Shown: piece by piece, positions 8,402 through 17,738 of the stretch
Layout of the letters: each line of letters opens with the position of its first letter
How positions within the stretch are numbered: the stretch's first letter is position 1
Origin: CAZMSQ01 sp964569025
GTDB lineage: Bacteria; Bacteroidota; Bacteroidia; Chitinophagales; Saprospiraceae
NCBI GenBank assembly: GCA_964569025.1
Contig: CAZMSQ010000008.1
Span: forward strand, 27,046 to 91,045
Length of the DNA stretch: 64,000 nt
Reading direction: 5' to 3'
Notes under the pieces: model-generated
What the model saw: the letters and a program-made list of their open reading frames with translations, nothing else
What the model was told of the DNA's origin: nothing
Database searches by the model: none
Program-made: the position numbers and the translations under genes

Positions 8402-9175
8402 CTAATCCCAGTTAGTCAATTGGTATTGTTCAATGGTGCGTATCAGTGATTGGGCGATTTGAGGCCCGCCGGGATATCCGCGCGCTTCCATTTCCATGCA
8501 CCAGGACTTGTAATCCTGAGGGTCAAAACGTTCCTTGATATCAGCGAAACGTCCGCTTGTCAGAAACAGGGTATGGTCTCTGAAGCTAAGCCATGCGGTT
8601 TCGTATTTCCGAAGACAATGACCGCTGATGTGCTGCTCGGGGCCAATCCAGTCGTTTGTGCAGGGAAGTTGAAAAAAGTTATTTACCGACTTGGCTGCGT
8701 TGGTAATTCCTGCCTTACTTTGCAGCAGAGCGGCGGCAAGAGTGACTGACGCCGGCACCCCATAACGGTGGTGCTCATTGCGAGCCACATCTCCAAACCT
8801 ATCCAAAAATTCTTCTACATCAGCCCCATTAAAAGCCAAGGCCGGAGCTTCATTTTTCAGGGCCGCTGCCGGTACAGTATGCGTGCTTGTCTCTGACGCC
8901 TTATCCGCAAGCAGGGACATCAGCGATGCATTCATGGTTTGATGCTTGACAATTGGTGGTTTTTCACTATTTACGACATAGACAGGCATCGCCCGTGTGT
9001 CAGCATAAGCTGGCCTATTTGATTCTGTGTGAGCCCCAATCTGCGTCAGGGGCGAAAAAGATTGAAGCAGACCCTCTCGGTTCAGAAATGTGAAAGCGAC
9101 CAGAACCAGAAGAACCCTGTGCCAGTTATAGGCAAACCAAACTGACCAATTGAAAGAGTGTGTAAGCGTATTCAT
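8402..9175 (-). CDS. glucosaminidase-like protein lacking the catalytic glutamate
   Basis: A 257-residue membrane-anchored protein. Residues ~18-31 are a transmembrane helix; from ~120 it matches the glucosaminidase (LYZ2/FlgJ-like) fold: FGDVARNEHHRYGVPASVTL, AAKSVNNFFQLPC, then YETAWLSFRDHTLFL. Active members carry a Glu in the segment corresponding to LAAALLQSKAG; here that residue is Gln152 (codon CAA, read on both strands). It may therefore bind peptidoglycan without cutting it, or use another residue. Helix-helix context and length are otherwise normal. It is preceded by a good promoter (9220-9250) and converges on the SH3 gene, another possible wall-binding protein. Confidence 0.75.
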   Translation of the reverse strand: MNTLTHSFNWSVWFAYNWHRVLLVLVAFTFLNREGLLQSFSPLTQIGAHTESNRPAYADTRAMPVYVVNSEKPPIVKHQTMNASLMSLLADKASETSTHTVPAAALKNEAPALAFNGADVEEFLDRFGDVARNEHHRYGVPASVTLAAALLQSKAGITNAAKSVNNFFQLPCTNDWIGPEQHISGHCLRKYETAWLSFRDHTLFLTSGRFADIKERFDPQDYKSWCMEMEARGYPGGPQIAQSLIRTIEQYQLTNWD

Positions 9176-9219
9176 CGGGCGTATCGTTTGAAATTGTTTG
9201 AAAATACGTTAACTGACAA

Positions 9220-9250
9220 CAAACATAACACAATTCGTTTTTATGCGCAA
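9220..9250 (-). promoter_or_regulatory. Bacteroidota promoter (TTG-N20-TATGTTTG)
   Basis: On the minus strand TTG (9250-9248) is followed by 20 bases and TATGTTTG (9227-9220). Both elements and spacing fit the phylum's minus-33/minus-7 consensus. The start of the glucosaminidase-like gene is 44 bases further on. This is the best-formed promoter in the window. Confidence 0.7.
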
Positions 9251-9282
9251 CATTTTGTTAAACTTTTTTAAAAATAAATGTA

Positions 9283-10254
9283 TTGACAAATCGGTTTGAC
9301 ATGATCATCATAGGCGGAGGTCCCAGCGGCCTCGCCGTGGGAATTGAAGCGAAGCGTGCCGGGTTAAGGGTCTGCATTTTGGAGAAGGGTATGCTTGTAG
9401 ACTCGCTGTATCATTTTCCGACAAACATGACTTTCTTCTCAACCTCCCGCCTATTAGAGATTGGCGATGTTCCGTTTATTTCACATGGCGATAAACCGAC
9501 TCGCAGGGAGGCGCTGGAGTACTACCGCCGCGTGAGGGAGCACTGGGATCTGAAGATTCGGTTTTTCGAGGCAGTTGAGCGGGTTGAGCCCGGACCATCG
9601 GGGGGCTATGCCGTACACAGCGCCAGGGCTGAGTACTTTGCGCAATCGGTTGTGGTGGCGACCGGGTTTTACGGCAGACCGAGAAAAATGGATGTGCCAG
9701 GTGAAAACCTGCCGAAGGTGACCCATTACTATACTGAGCCCCACCCATATATAGGCCAGGAAATTCTTGTAGTCGGAGCGGCCAATTCCGCTTGCGATGT
9801 AGCCCTTGAGACCTATGCCAAGGGCGCTTCGGTAACCATGGCGGTGCGGGGACCGGAGATCAATCCGAAGGTCAAGTACTGGATACGCCCCAACATCATC
9901 AACAGAATTGCAGAAGGTGCCATCAGAGCCCATTTTCAAACCAAAGTTTTGGAGATTCACGAGCGGCATGTGATTTTGGAAGGGCCTGAGGGTGCATTCT
10001 CTATAAACAATGACTTTGTGCTTGCCATGACCGGCTATCAGCCTGATTTCAGTTTTCTGACCAGAATTGGGATCAGATTGGAAGACTCGGGAGACCGGAT
10101 TCCCATCCACAACCCTGAGACTCTTGAGACGGTGATGCCAAATGTATACGTCGCAGGGGTTGTTGCGGGAGGCATGCAGACCAGCCGACTGTTTATTGAA
10201 AATACACGCGAGCATGGCGAGCGCATTGTGACACATTTTCTCAGCAGCCGTTAA
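9283..10254 (+). CDS. ypdA: YpdA-family putative bacillithiol disulfide reductase
   Basis: FAD/NAD(P)H-dependent oxidoreductase of the YpdA (Bdr) family, thought to reduce oxidised bacillithiol. 323 residues. FAD site MIIIGGGPSGLAVGIEAKRAG at the N-terminus, NAD(P)H-binding ILVVGAANSACDVALE near residue 165, and the family segment FPTNMTFFSTSRLLEIGDVPF are present. The residue that is a conserved, functionally important Cys in Firmicutes YpdA (GPCG) is Ser15 here. No ATG fits the N-terminus: the start is TTG at 9283, or ATG at 9301, which would cut into the FAD fold. Its stop overlaps that of the convergent DUF2851 gene by 4 bases. Confidence 0.88.
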   Translation: MTNRFDMIIIGGGPSGLAVGIEAKRAGLRVCILEKGMLVDSLYHFPTNMTFFSTSRLLEIGDVPFISHGDKPTRREALEYYRRVREHWDLKIRFFEAVERVEPGPSGGYAVHSARAEYFAQSVVVATGFYGRPRKMDVPGENLPKVTHYYTEPHPYIGQEILVVGAANSACDVALETYAKGASVTMAVRGPEINPKVKYWIRPNIINRIAEGAIRAHFQTKVLEIHERHVILEGPEGAFSINNDFVLAMTGYQPDFSFLTRIGIRLEDSGDRIPIHNPETLETVMPNVYVAGVVAGGMQTSRLFIENTREHGERIVTHFLSSR

Positions 10255-11558
10255 ATGGCCGGATAGCCCGTCCAAGGTTCTGTCAGCAGTTTTTGGCCAA
10301 TTTGGCACTGGAGGCATGCCCGTGCATCGCAGTATGATTGCTTCAAATGAATCAGCGCCTGACTTTGCGAGGCACTATCGGCCTTGATGTCAAGTGTGGC
10401 CCACTTCCTGACGATTTTATTGTCTTCTGGCGGGAGTTGACTAAGCCAGTCAAGGCTTTTTTCTATCCAGCGGGGCTGCTGGCGTTCCTGACCATACAAA
10501 AACAGCAGTGGCACTGCGGTATTGATAATGAGCGACCGGAGCATATGGCTGCCCAGTCGCTTTTCTCGTAAGGTACTTTTTGTGCCATCCAGGCGATAGT
10601 GCGTTTTCCAGTATCCGGCAGGGGCGGACTCCATGTGTGACATGGCTTCATCAGGGGTCGTGCATTCCATCCAGAGCTTCATCAATTGCGGAGCCTGTCT
10701 GACGAGTTCTGTCAGTTGCGCAATCCGAATATCTGGAAATCCGGCAGGGCGCATGCGGCTGTATTTCCATGATGTTCCGGACATGGGTTGCAGGTCAAGT
10801 TTCTTTCTGAGAAATGCGTACTCTTTTTGTAATCTTATAGCATACTCATCCTGGAATGTGCGGCTTTCCAGCAGACCGGCCTGACCGAAAAGATAGGCTT
10901 CCTGCCCCATCAGATGATCGCTCATGCGCCTGAGTCGCGTCAGAGAAGCACGGCGTGCGAGTTCCTGCATTGGCTCTTTGTTGACAGTGCCGCCAAGACT
11001 GGCAGCAGCGAGGCGGAATGCAGCTTCATTCCAATCTCCACGGGTGGCTTCGAGAACGGTTTGCAGGCGACTGACCTTTTCTTCGAGGCGGCGTACGACC
11101 AGTTGTTCGAGCCAGATATTGACAAGGACCTTGTCAATCGATTGGATTTGCCGTGAGCATGGCACCCAGTCAAGCGTCTGAAGGAGGCGCTGGTAATGGC
11201 TGACGAGACCCCCTGGCAGGTGCTGGCGGAGTTCCAGACATGGAATCGGGCTTCCGTCAGATCGGAGTGCGGGTTTGTCTTCGCCGAGCACCACATGCAA
11301 AATGACGTTGCCGTAGGCGGGGTCATGCTGATGGCCGTGCCGGTGCCAGTCAGAGGCCATGAGGTGCATTTCAACACTGCCAATCCATAGTGTTCCGCCA
11401 ATTCGAATACGGGCGTTCAGGAAATCAGGTCCGGCATTCGAATTCAAATGACCGAATTCCAAAATCTCGATGGCCGTTCCGCTGGTGGTGAATAAATTCT
11501 GGGGTAAAAATCGTCTGGTATTCCAGACAAAGTGCAGCAAGTCTTCTTTCATGCTCAT
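10251..11558 (-). CDS. DUF2851 family protein
   Basis: A 435-residue protein of the Bacteroidota family DUF2851, function unknown. The N-terminus MSMKEDLLHFVWNTRRFLP, then GHLNSNAGPDFLNARIRIGG and VEMHLMASDWHRHGHQHDPAYGN (cut here into short motifs VEMHL, SDWHRHGH) are hallmarks. A Cys-rich tail (CDARACLQCQIGQKLL) is also conserved in the family. Conserved acidic and His residues in the N-terminal third recall PD-(D/E)XK-like nucleases, which is speculation. ATG 11558 was chosen over 11651 because the longer form adds 31 low-complexity residues. Downstream of ligA on the same strand, 108 bases apart. Confidence 0.85.
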   Translation of the reverse strand: MSMKEDLLHFVWNTRRFLPQNLFTTSGTAIEILEFGHLNSNAGPDFLNARIRIGGTLWIGSVEMHLMASDWHRHGHQHDPAYGNVILHVVLGEDKPALRSDGSPIPCLELRQHLPGGLVSHYQRLLQTLDWVPCSRQIQSIDKVLVNIWLEQLVVRRLEEKVSRLQTVLEATRGDWNEAAFRLAAASLGGTVNKEPMQELARRASLTRLRRMSDHLMGQEAYLFGQAGLLESRTFQDEYAIRLQKEYAFLRKKLDLQPMSGTSWKYSRMRPAGFPDIRIAQLTELVRQAPQLMKLWMECTTPDEAMSHMESAPAGYWKTHYRLDGTKSTLREKRLGSHMLRSLIINTAVPLLFLYGQERQQPRWIEKSLDWLSQLPPEDNKIVRKWATLDIKADSASQSQALIHLKQSYCDARACLQCQIGQKLLTEPWTGYPAI

Positions 11559-11666
11559 TGGTTTTGAGGGTGGAGAATGGGAATGGTATGGCGCGATGTC
11601 CCAATCAGGATATGGCCTATAGAAATGATGACGCGGAGGGCCATTTTCCACACAAAAAACCGGGCT

Positions 11667-13757
11667 TTAAGAAAACTTTAACAGTTGAACAAACTCCTCT
11701 TCATTCATGATGGTCACAGTTCCGAGGTCTTGTGCTTTCCGCAGTTTGGAACCTGCTTTTTCACCTGCCACGAGAATGTCCAGTTTACTGCTTACCGCGC
11801 TGATGGTTCGGCCGCCGGCCACCTCGGCCAGTTTTTTGGCCTCATCTCGTGTCATGGTTTGAAGGGTGCCGGTAAAGAGGATGGTTTTTCCTGATAGTGG
11901 ACCGTCGGTTTGTTCAGAAGACTGCGCGGGTTTGTCATCGGCTGTCTGTGTGAGATTGACCCCCAGACTTTCCATGCGATGGAGCATGGCTAGGTTGTCC
12001 GGGTCAGAAAACCAGACGATGATATTTTTTGCCAGCACCGGGCCAATGTCTTTCAGAGCAATGAGTTCTTCCTCTGTTTTTTCTGTCAGGTCGAGCACAT
12101 GACTGACATGAGCGGCGATGATGGCAGAGGCTCTTTTGCCCAGATGATGGATGCTGAGGCTGTGCAGGAGGCGGCGGATGGGGTTTTTCTTTGCCTTTTC
12201 TATGGCTTTGCGAAGGTTTTCTGCCGATCGTTTTCCGAACCCTTCCAGGGTGGAAATTTTTTCATAATCCAAATCGTAGAGGTCTGCCAGATTTCGAACC
12301 CACCCCTGCTCATAGAAGCGCTCGAGAATGGCTCGACCGAGCCCGTCGATGTCCATTGCCCCTCGAGATACATGCCACACCATTCGCATCAGGGGCTGGG
12401 CGCCGCATGTGCAGGTGGGGCAGCGCCAGGCGGCTTCGCTTTCCTCCCGGACCAGCAAAATCTGCTCTTCGGCATTCAGCGGGCAGTACTTCGGAAAATC
12501 AATGGGTTGTGCGTCAGGTTCACGCAAATCAGGCAGGGCTTTGACGACATATGGAATTACATCGCCTGCCCGTTCGATGACCACAAAGTCACCGATATGC
12601 AAGTCTTTTGCCTTGATAAAGTCTTCATTATGCAGGCTGATGGACGAAATGGTGACCCCGGCAAGCTGGACTGGCCGCATTTTAGCCACTGGGGTGATAG
12701 AGCCCACTTTTCCAACCTGATACTCTACATCCAGGAGTTGGGTTGTCGCTTGTTTGGCCTTAAACTTATAGGCAATTGCCCAGCGCGGGTGGTGGCTTGT
12801 ATAGCCGCACTTTTCCTGAAGATCCAGATCATTGACCTTGACCACCATGCCATCAATTTCATACGGATACGACTCCCGCTGCATTTCCCATTTATTCACA
12901 AACTCGAACACCTCATCAATACCCCGGCATACAGCCCGTTCCTGATGCGGAATTTTAAAGCCCAATTGTTCGAGTATGCGCAAGCCCTTGTCATGGGTTT
13001 GCAGCACCTTCTGCTGGTCATTCCCGTACTCGTCACGCGCATAGCCGAGGGTATAGATAAACACCTCAATACCACGCTTTTTTGTTTCTTCCGGATTTTT
13101 CACCCGCAGCCCACCTGTGGCGGTATTTCGTGGGTTCGCAAAGAGGCTTTCTCCGGTTTCTTCCCTCTCTTTATTGATCTGCGCGAACAGGGCTTTGGGA
13201 ATAATTGCCTCGCCCCGCACTTCTGCATGAGCAATGTCAAACTTTGAGAAATCAGCCTTGAGCGGCACGGACCGAAGGGTCCGGATATTGGCCGTGATAT
13301 CGTCGCCTTCAACCCCGTTTCCCCTCGTGGCTGCCCGAACCAGCCTGTTCCCTTCATAAACGATGGCGATGCTGCCGCCGTCGAACTTGGGTTCAATGGC
13401 GTATTCTATCTCTTGATTCGCCTCCACCCCTGTCAATTTTCGAATCTGCCGGTCAAACTCGCGCAAGTCTTCAAGATCATAGGAGTTTCCAAGTGAGAGC
13501 ATCGGTTGAAGATGCCTGACTGTAGGAAAGTCTTCAGTCATGTCGTCTGATACACGCTGGGTTGGCGAATCAGGGGTGACCAGTTCGGGGTGAGCCTCTT
13601 CGATGGCTTCCAGTTTTTTATACAACTGGTCATATTCGAAGTCTGAAATGACCGGGTCATTCATGACGTAATACTTCCACTCATGGAATCTCAGTATTTC
13701 GCGCAATTCTTCTATGTGGTGTTGCAGTTCGGATGCATCTTGTTTGAGAAAATCCAT
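11667..13757 (-). CDS. ligA: NAD-dependent DNA ligase LigA
   Basis: Seals nicks in DNA with NAD+. From ATG 13757 it has 696 residues in the standard order: Ia NAD domain (YYVMNDPVISDFEYDQL), adenylation domain with the nucleophile Lys in AIEPKFDGGSIA (Lys124), OB fold (VIERAGDVIPYV), zinc finger, HhH domain (LEGFGKRSAENL, LKDIGPVLAKNI) and a C-terminal BRCT domain (LSGKTILFTGTLQTMTRDEA). The zinc finger is unusual: the first Cys pair is broken (KYCPLNAEEQ has one Cys), while the second half has extra Cys (RCPTCTCGAQ). An upstream ATG at 13802 is possible but adds 15 atypical residues. Confidence 0.95.
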   Translation of the reverse strand: MDFLKQDASELQHHIEELREILRFHEWKYYVMNDPVISDFEYDQLYKKLEAIEEAHPELVTPDSPTQRVSDDMTEDFPTVRHLQPMLSLGNSYDLEDLREFDRQIRKLTGVEANQEIEYAIEPKFDGGSIAIVYEGNRLVRAATRGNGVEGDDITANIRTLRSVPLKADFSKFDIAHAEVRGEAIIPKALFAQINKEREETGESLFANPRNTATGGLRVKNPEETKKRGIEVFIYTLGYARDEYGNDQQKVLQTHDKGLRILEQLGFKIPHQERAVCRGIDEVFEFVNKWEMQRESYPYEIDGMVVKVNDLDLQEKCGYTSHHPRWAIAYKFKAKQATTQLLDVEYQVGKVGSITPVAKMRPVQLAGVTISSISLHNEDFIKAKDLHIGDFVVIERAGDVIPYVVKALPDLREPDAQPIDFPKYCPLNAEEQILLVREESEAAWRCPTCTCGAQPLMRMVWHVSRGAMDIDGLGRAILERFYEQGWVRNLADLYDLDYEKISTLEGFGKRSAENLRKAIEKAKKNPIRRLLHSLSIHHLGKRASAIIAAHVSHVLDLTEKTEEELIALKDIGPVLAKNIIVWFSDPDNLAMLHRMESLGVNLTQTADDKPAQSSEQTDGPLSGKTILFTGTLQTMTRDEAKKLAEVAGGRTISAVSSKLDILVAGEKAGSKLRKAQDLGTVTIMNEEEFVQLLKFS

Positions 13758-13866
13758 TGATTTACGAAACAGCAACTGTTGGGAGGATTTGTCATACATC
13801 ATGGCTGGTCAGGTATGGTTTGAGAATGCCGCTCTAATCCTGGGTAGGTGTGGGCGAGAATGGGTG

Positions 13867-15522
13867 TCACCCGAAGATAAGCTCCCGGGCATTGCTGAGG
13901 GCCGATTCAGAAGGTGGATTGCTGCTCAACATCACTGCAATGGCACGCACACGCCCCTCGTCATCGAGTTGACGGACTTTTGTAACGGTACGGTCGTCCT
14001 GAACGGTTTTGTACACAAAATAATGATCGTCGGCTTTTGAAGCTATTTGTGGAGAATGGGTAATGGATATGACCTGATGCTGGTCTGAGAGCTGCCGGAG
14101 AATATGTCCCATTTGCAAGGCGACATCACCGGAAACCCCTGTGTCTATTTCGTCAAAAATAAGGGTTGGCAAGGGGATGGCTCCTGCAACCAGCGATTTC
14201 ATGACGAGGGTCAGGCGGGCCATTTCACCTCCGGAAGCTACATCTTTGATGGGGTTCAAGTCCACGCCTTTATTGGCAGAAAATAGAATATCGAGATTGT
14301 CGAGACCCGTATCTGTTAAATGGCTAATGGGTGAGAGTTGCGCATCAATTCGAGCATGTGGCATACTGAGGCTGTGTAGTCTGCTTATGACAGTCGTCTC
14401 AAAATCAGGGATAACCTCACGACGGTGGGTGCGAAGGACTTCTGCTTGTTGGACCAATTCCTCTTCCACTTTTTTCACCTTTTGTTCGAGCACCGGAATT
14501 CGGGAAGAGGAATCGGTAAGGCTGTCCAGCCGCTTTTGGAAGTCTTCACTGATGGCAATGAGCTCCTCTATTGAGGCGACCTGATGCTTTGCCTGGAGCC
14601 GGTAGATGAGGTCAAGGCGCTGTTGTACTTCGAGGAGGCGCTCCTCGTCATGCTCGGTATCTTCGGCGATTGACTGGAGTTCCTGGGCAACATCTTCGAG
14701 TTCGATGATGAGCTCCCGGAATCTTTGGTGGGCTGTCTGGAGGCCAGAGTGGAATTTTGTCAATGTGGCAAGGGACAAGGCCATGTCATTGAGCTGGTCA
14801 ATTGCTGACGGGTCTGCATCTTGAAGGCCAGCTGATATGCTGCCGGTTGTGCGTTTGATTTCTTCGGCATTGGTGAGCCGGGACAGCTCTTCTTCCAGAT
14901 CATTGACTTCCCCCGGTTTGAGGTTGGCAGCAGTCAGTTCTTCGAGCTGAAAGCGCAGAAATTCTTCCTCTTTGACAGCCTGATTTCGCTGTTGAATCAG
15001 GCTGTCCAGCTCACGGCGTATTTGCTGAAGTGTGCGATAGCCTACCTGATATCCGGCGAGCCGCTGATGGTTGCCAGCGAGCGCATCAATCATTTGAAGC
15101 TGAAAGGCGTTCTGATGCAAATCGAGTGTGTCAAACTGCTGGTGCAAGTCTACCAGTTTGTTGCTCAGATCCTGCAGCAGGGTCAGGTTTGCCGGTGAAT
15201 CATTGATGAAGGCGCGCGATTTGCCAGAGGGCTGGATTTCACGCCGTATGACCACGTGGTCATCATAATCCAGCTCATGGTCATCAAAGAACGGAGCGAG
15301 GTGATACTTTTTAACATCGAAGAGTGCCTCTATCACGCACTTATTCTCTGGGTGGTAGAGGGCGCGCGTATCGGCTCTTTTGCCCATGATGAGTCCGAGA
15401 GCCCCAAGCAGAATGGACTTTCCTGCTCCGGTTTCTCCGGTAATGATGGTGAGCCCCGGAGAGAAGTCAATCTCCAGATGCTCGATGATGGCGTAGTTCC
15501 GGATGGTCAGGCGCTGAATCAT
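13867..15522 (-). CDS. recN: DNA repair protein RecN
   Basis: SMC-like ATPase that acts at double-strand breaks. 551 residues, normal length. Walker A GETGAGKS at residues 29-36, a long coiled-coil middle (residues ~150-360, rich in Glu, Leu and Gln), an ABC signature region SGGEMARLTLVMKSL, and Walker B TLIFDEIDTGVSG near residue 460. The promoter at 15569-15596 gives a leader of about 40 bases. It ends 109 bases before ligA on the same strand. Confidence 0.95.
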   Translation of the reverse strand: MIQRLTIRNYAIIEHLEIDFSPGLTIITGETGAGKSILLGALGLIMGKRADTRALYHPENKCVIEALFDVKKYHLAPFFDDHELDYDDHVVIRREIQPSGKSRAFINDSPANLTLLQDLSNKLVDLHQQFDTLDLHQNAFQLQMIDALAGNHQRLAGYQVGYRTLQQIRRELDSLIQQRNQAVKEEEFLRFQLEELTAANLKPGEVNDLEEELSRLTNAEEIKRTTGSISAGLQDADPSAIDQLNDMALSLATLTKFHSGLQTAHQRFRELIIELEDVAQELQSIAEDTEHDEERLLEVQQRLDLIYRLQAKHQVASIEELIAISEDFQKRLDSLTDSSSRIPVLEQKVKKVEEELVQQAEVLRTHRREVIPDFETTVISRLHSLSMPHARIDAQLSPISHLTDTGLDNLDILFSANKGVDLNPIKDVASGGEMARLTLVMKSLVAGAIPLPTLIFDEIDTGVSGDVALQMGHILRQLSDQHQVISITHSPQIASKADDHYFVYKTVQDDRTVTKVRQLDDEGRVRAIAVMLSSNPPSESALSNARELIFG

Positions 15523-15568
15523 TGTTATTCTATCGTTTGGCGCAATGGGGAGTCAAAACAATTTATAG

Positions 15569-15596
15569 CAAAAATACGACCTTACAAAGAAACAAA
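15569..15596 (-). promoter_or_regulatory. recN promoter (TTTG-N16-TATTTTTG)
   Basis: On the minus strand TTTG (15596-15593), 16 bases, then TATTTTTG (15576-15569), 46 bases before the recN ATG at 15522. The spacing is slightly short. It lies in the only non-coding space between recN and the upstream TPR gene. Confidence 0.55.
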
Positions 15597-15606
15597 CCTG
15601 AAAATC

Positions 15607-17514
15607 TTACTGATTGAGCTGATTGGCCCGCTGGGCATCGGCATCAGCTTGCCCGTTGTTTCCGAGTGCTCGGTTGATGCGGCTTTTTTGCATCCATGCA
15701 TTTGGATCGTTGGGTGCAAGTTGGATAGAACGCTCGATGTCCTGCATGGCAGCCTGATAATTTCCAAGCCGTGAAAAGGTCAGAGACCGTTCGTAGAGAA
15801 TATTTGGACTATCGGGTCGATATCGGAGGTAGGTTGTCAGGTCATTATTGGCTTCCTGAAAGTTGCCGAGGTTGAAATGAACCAGCGACCGATTGAGGTA
15901 GCCTCTTAAAAACTCAGGATTGAGCCGGAGGCCGGTGTTCATATCTTCAAGGGCTGCTTGTAAGTTGCCCAGCATGCCGTAGCTGGCCCCTCGGTTGATG
16001 TAAATCTCTCCAACGCTCGTCTCCAGTGAAATCGCTTTGGTATATGCCTCGAGTGCCGGTTGATACTGACCCTGATCAAAGTAAACCTTCCCAAGACTGT
16101 TATACAGCATGCCATTATCAGGATCATATTTCATGGCCATTCTCAAATCATCCGTCCCTTCCTGAATGCGTCCCTGCTCACGCAAGTAGTGCCCTCTGTT
16201 TCTCCAAGCGGTGGCATTTTGGTCATAATGGCTAAGCACGTGAGTCCAGAGGGTTTCGCTATTGTCCCAGATTTTGACCTGCTTGACAGAACCAGCAGTC
16301 AGTAATACCAACCAGGCGGTTCCTGCAATTCCAGCAGGGAGTATGTATTTGGATGAGGTCTGCATAAGGTTCTCTATTCCAATAGCAACAAGAAAGAAGA
16401 GGCCGAAATAGGCAACATAGGTAAAACGGTCAGCCTGGAACCCCTGTCCGGCGCCCAGAATCTGGAGCATCATCACGATATTCACCAGAAAGAAGGCAAG
16501 GCCGAAGGCTGCAGTTCTCCATTTTTTCAGATAGGCCACGACAGTGAGAGCGATGAGTCCAAGTGCCGGGACCGGGGCAAGAAAGTAGGTCCAGTCAAGC
16601 ACCGCAGGATATGGATACAGGGGGGAGAGTTCATGCGGGTATACGCCTTTCACCAGGTACACAACCAACGCCCTGCTTCCAATCAAGAGCCGGTTGCCAA
16701 GAGAATCGGCTACTGTGACCTGCTCTGTGGCATTCAGGGAGCCTTGTTCTGCAAGAAAGTAAAGGCCAACAAGACCTGTAAGGAGGGAGAGAATAAAGAA
16801 TGGGATTTTTTCAGTTACAAGTTTCCAGCTTACCCTCCGGTGCAGGTAGAGGTCTGCGGCGAGCATAGATACTGGCAGAAAAACAGCTTGAATTTTGGCC
16901 AAAAGAGCCGGAATGAAGAGGGCAAAGGCGAAGTATAGCCATTTCCGATCCTTCAGGTCAGTTTTGAGATAGCGCAGGTAGCAGGTGAAGGCGGCAAAAT
17001 ACAGTGAGCCAAACAGCACATCCTTGCGTTCGGTTACCCAGGCCACTGATTCAATGCGCATCGGGTGGATTGCAAACAGCGCTGCGGTGATACCAGCCGC
17101 CCAGAGGCCTCCACCAAGGAGCCGGACGCTGCGGAATACAAAGATGACGGCAAGCAGATGGAGCAGGATATTGGTCAGGTGGTAGGGCCGTGCGCTATCA
17201 ATGCCAAAAAAGTGACGTTCAACCGCCAGGGTGAAAATTGAAAGCGGGTTGTAGTTGCCAATGACGTGCGTGGTGAATATCTTTTTGATATTCTCTCCGG
17301 TCAGTCGCTCGGTGTAGATGTTTTCCAATAGATTGACATCATCGTCCCAGTTGACAAAGTTTGCATCCAGTGCACCGGAAAAGACCATAAAGCAAGTCAG
17401 CAGGATTGCTCCGAGCACAATGGATGCATTGCGGTTTTTCCAGAATGGGGGTGGGATTTGTGGCAGCTGGTTTTTTTTGGGTTTTGATTTCCTTCGTTTT
17501 TTCGCTGTGGCCAT
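15607..17514 (-). CDS. polytopic membrane protein with GT-C-like N-terminus and TPR repeats
   Basis: A 635-residue protein. After a Lys/Arg-rich tail (residues 1-16) come about 11-12 transmembrane helices up to residue ~410. The first long loop has FVNWDDDVNLLEN, an acidic pair in the place where GT-C (PMT/TMTC-type) glycosyltransferases hold a catalytic Asp. Residues ~420-635 are at least six TPR repeats (GRIQEGTDDLRMAMKYDPDN, YQPALEAYTKAISL, LQAALEDMNTGLRLNPE and others). The plan is that of TMTC-like proteins. A protein-O-mannosylation-like or wall-glycan role is plausible; no substrate can be named. The minus-7 box at 17535 supports ATG 17514. Confidence 0.75.
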   Translation of the reverse strand: MATAKKRRKSKPKKNQLPQIPPPFWKNRNASIVLGAILLTCFMVFSGALDANFVNWDDDVNLLENIYTERLTGENIKKIFTTHVIGNYNPLSIFTLAVERHFFGIDSARPYHLTNILLHLLAVIFVFRSVRLLGGGLWAAGITAALFAIHPMRIESVAWVTERKDVLFGSLYFAAFTCYLRYLKTDLKDRKWLYFAFALFIPALLAKIQAVFLPVSMLAADLYLHRRVSWKLVTEKIPFFILSLLTGLVGLYFLAEQGSLNATEQVTVADSLGNRLLIGSRALVVYLVKGVYPHELSPLYPYPAVLDWTYFLAPVPALGLIALTVVAYLKKWRTAAFGLAFFLVNIVMMLQILGAGQGFQADRFTYVAYFGLFFLVAIGIENLMQTSSKYILPAGIAGTAWLVLLTAGSVKQVKIWDNSETLWTHVLSHYDQNATAWRNRGHYLREQGRIQEGTDDLRMAMKYDPDNGMLYNSLGKVYFDQGQYQPALEAYTKAISLETSVGEIYINRGASYGMLGNLQAALEDMNTGLRLNPEFLRGYLNRSLVHFNLGNFQEANNDLTTYLRYRPDSPNILYERSLTFSRLGNYQAAMQDIERSIQLAPNDPNAWMQKSRINRALGNNGQADADAQRANQLNQ

Positions 17515-17534
17515 GACGTGCTATTGTGTTCAGA

Positions 17535-17542
17535 CAAAGATA
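17535..17542 (-). promoter_or_regulatory. minus-7 box TATCTTTG
   Basis: TATCTTTG on the minus strand ends 20 bases before ATG 17514 of the membrane TPR gene. No minus-33 TTG at normal spacing is evident. Confidence 0.5.
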
Positions 17543-17621
17543 ATAAGAGGAAAAGAAGGAAAGTGGAAAGTGGAGCGATATATGGGTCTGTCAGCCGTGT
17601 TGGGAAAAGGAATAAGCTACA

Positions 17622-17721
17622 NNNNNNNNNNNNNNNNNNNNNNNNNNNNNNNNNNNNNNNNNNNNNNNNNNNNNNNNNNNNNNNNNNNNNNNNNNNNNNN
17701 NNNNNNNNNNNNNNNNNNNNN
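17622..17721. other. assembly gap of 100 N
   Basis: Exactly 100 N, the usual placeholder for a scaffold join of unknown length. It lies between the promoter of the TPR gene and the stop of the HemC-like gene, so gene order across this point is inferred by the assembler. Confidence 0.95.
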
Positions 17722-17738
17722 CTGCAGGGTTTGGTGCA

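Noticed and set aside
12099..13247. Long open frame (382 codons) on the plus strand
   Set aside because: Wholly antisense to ligA, with no protein family features; it is a shadow of the real gene.
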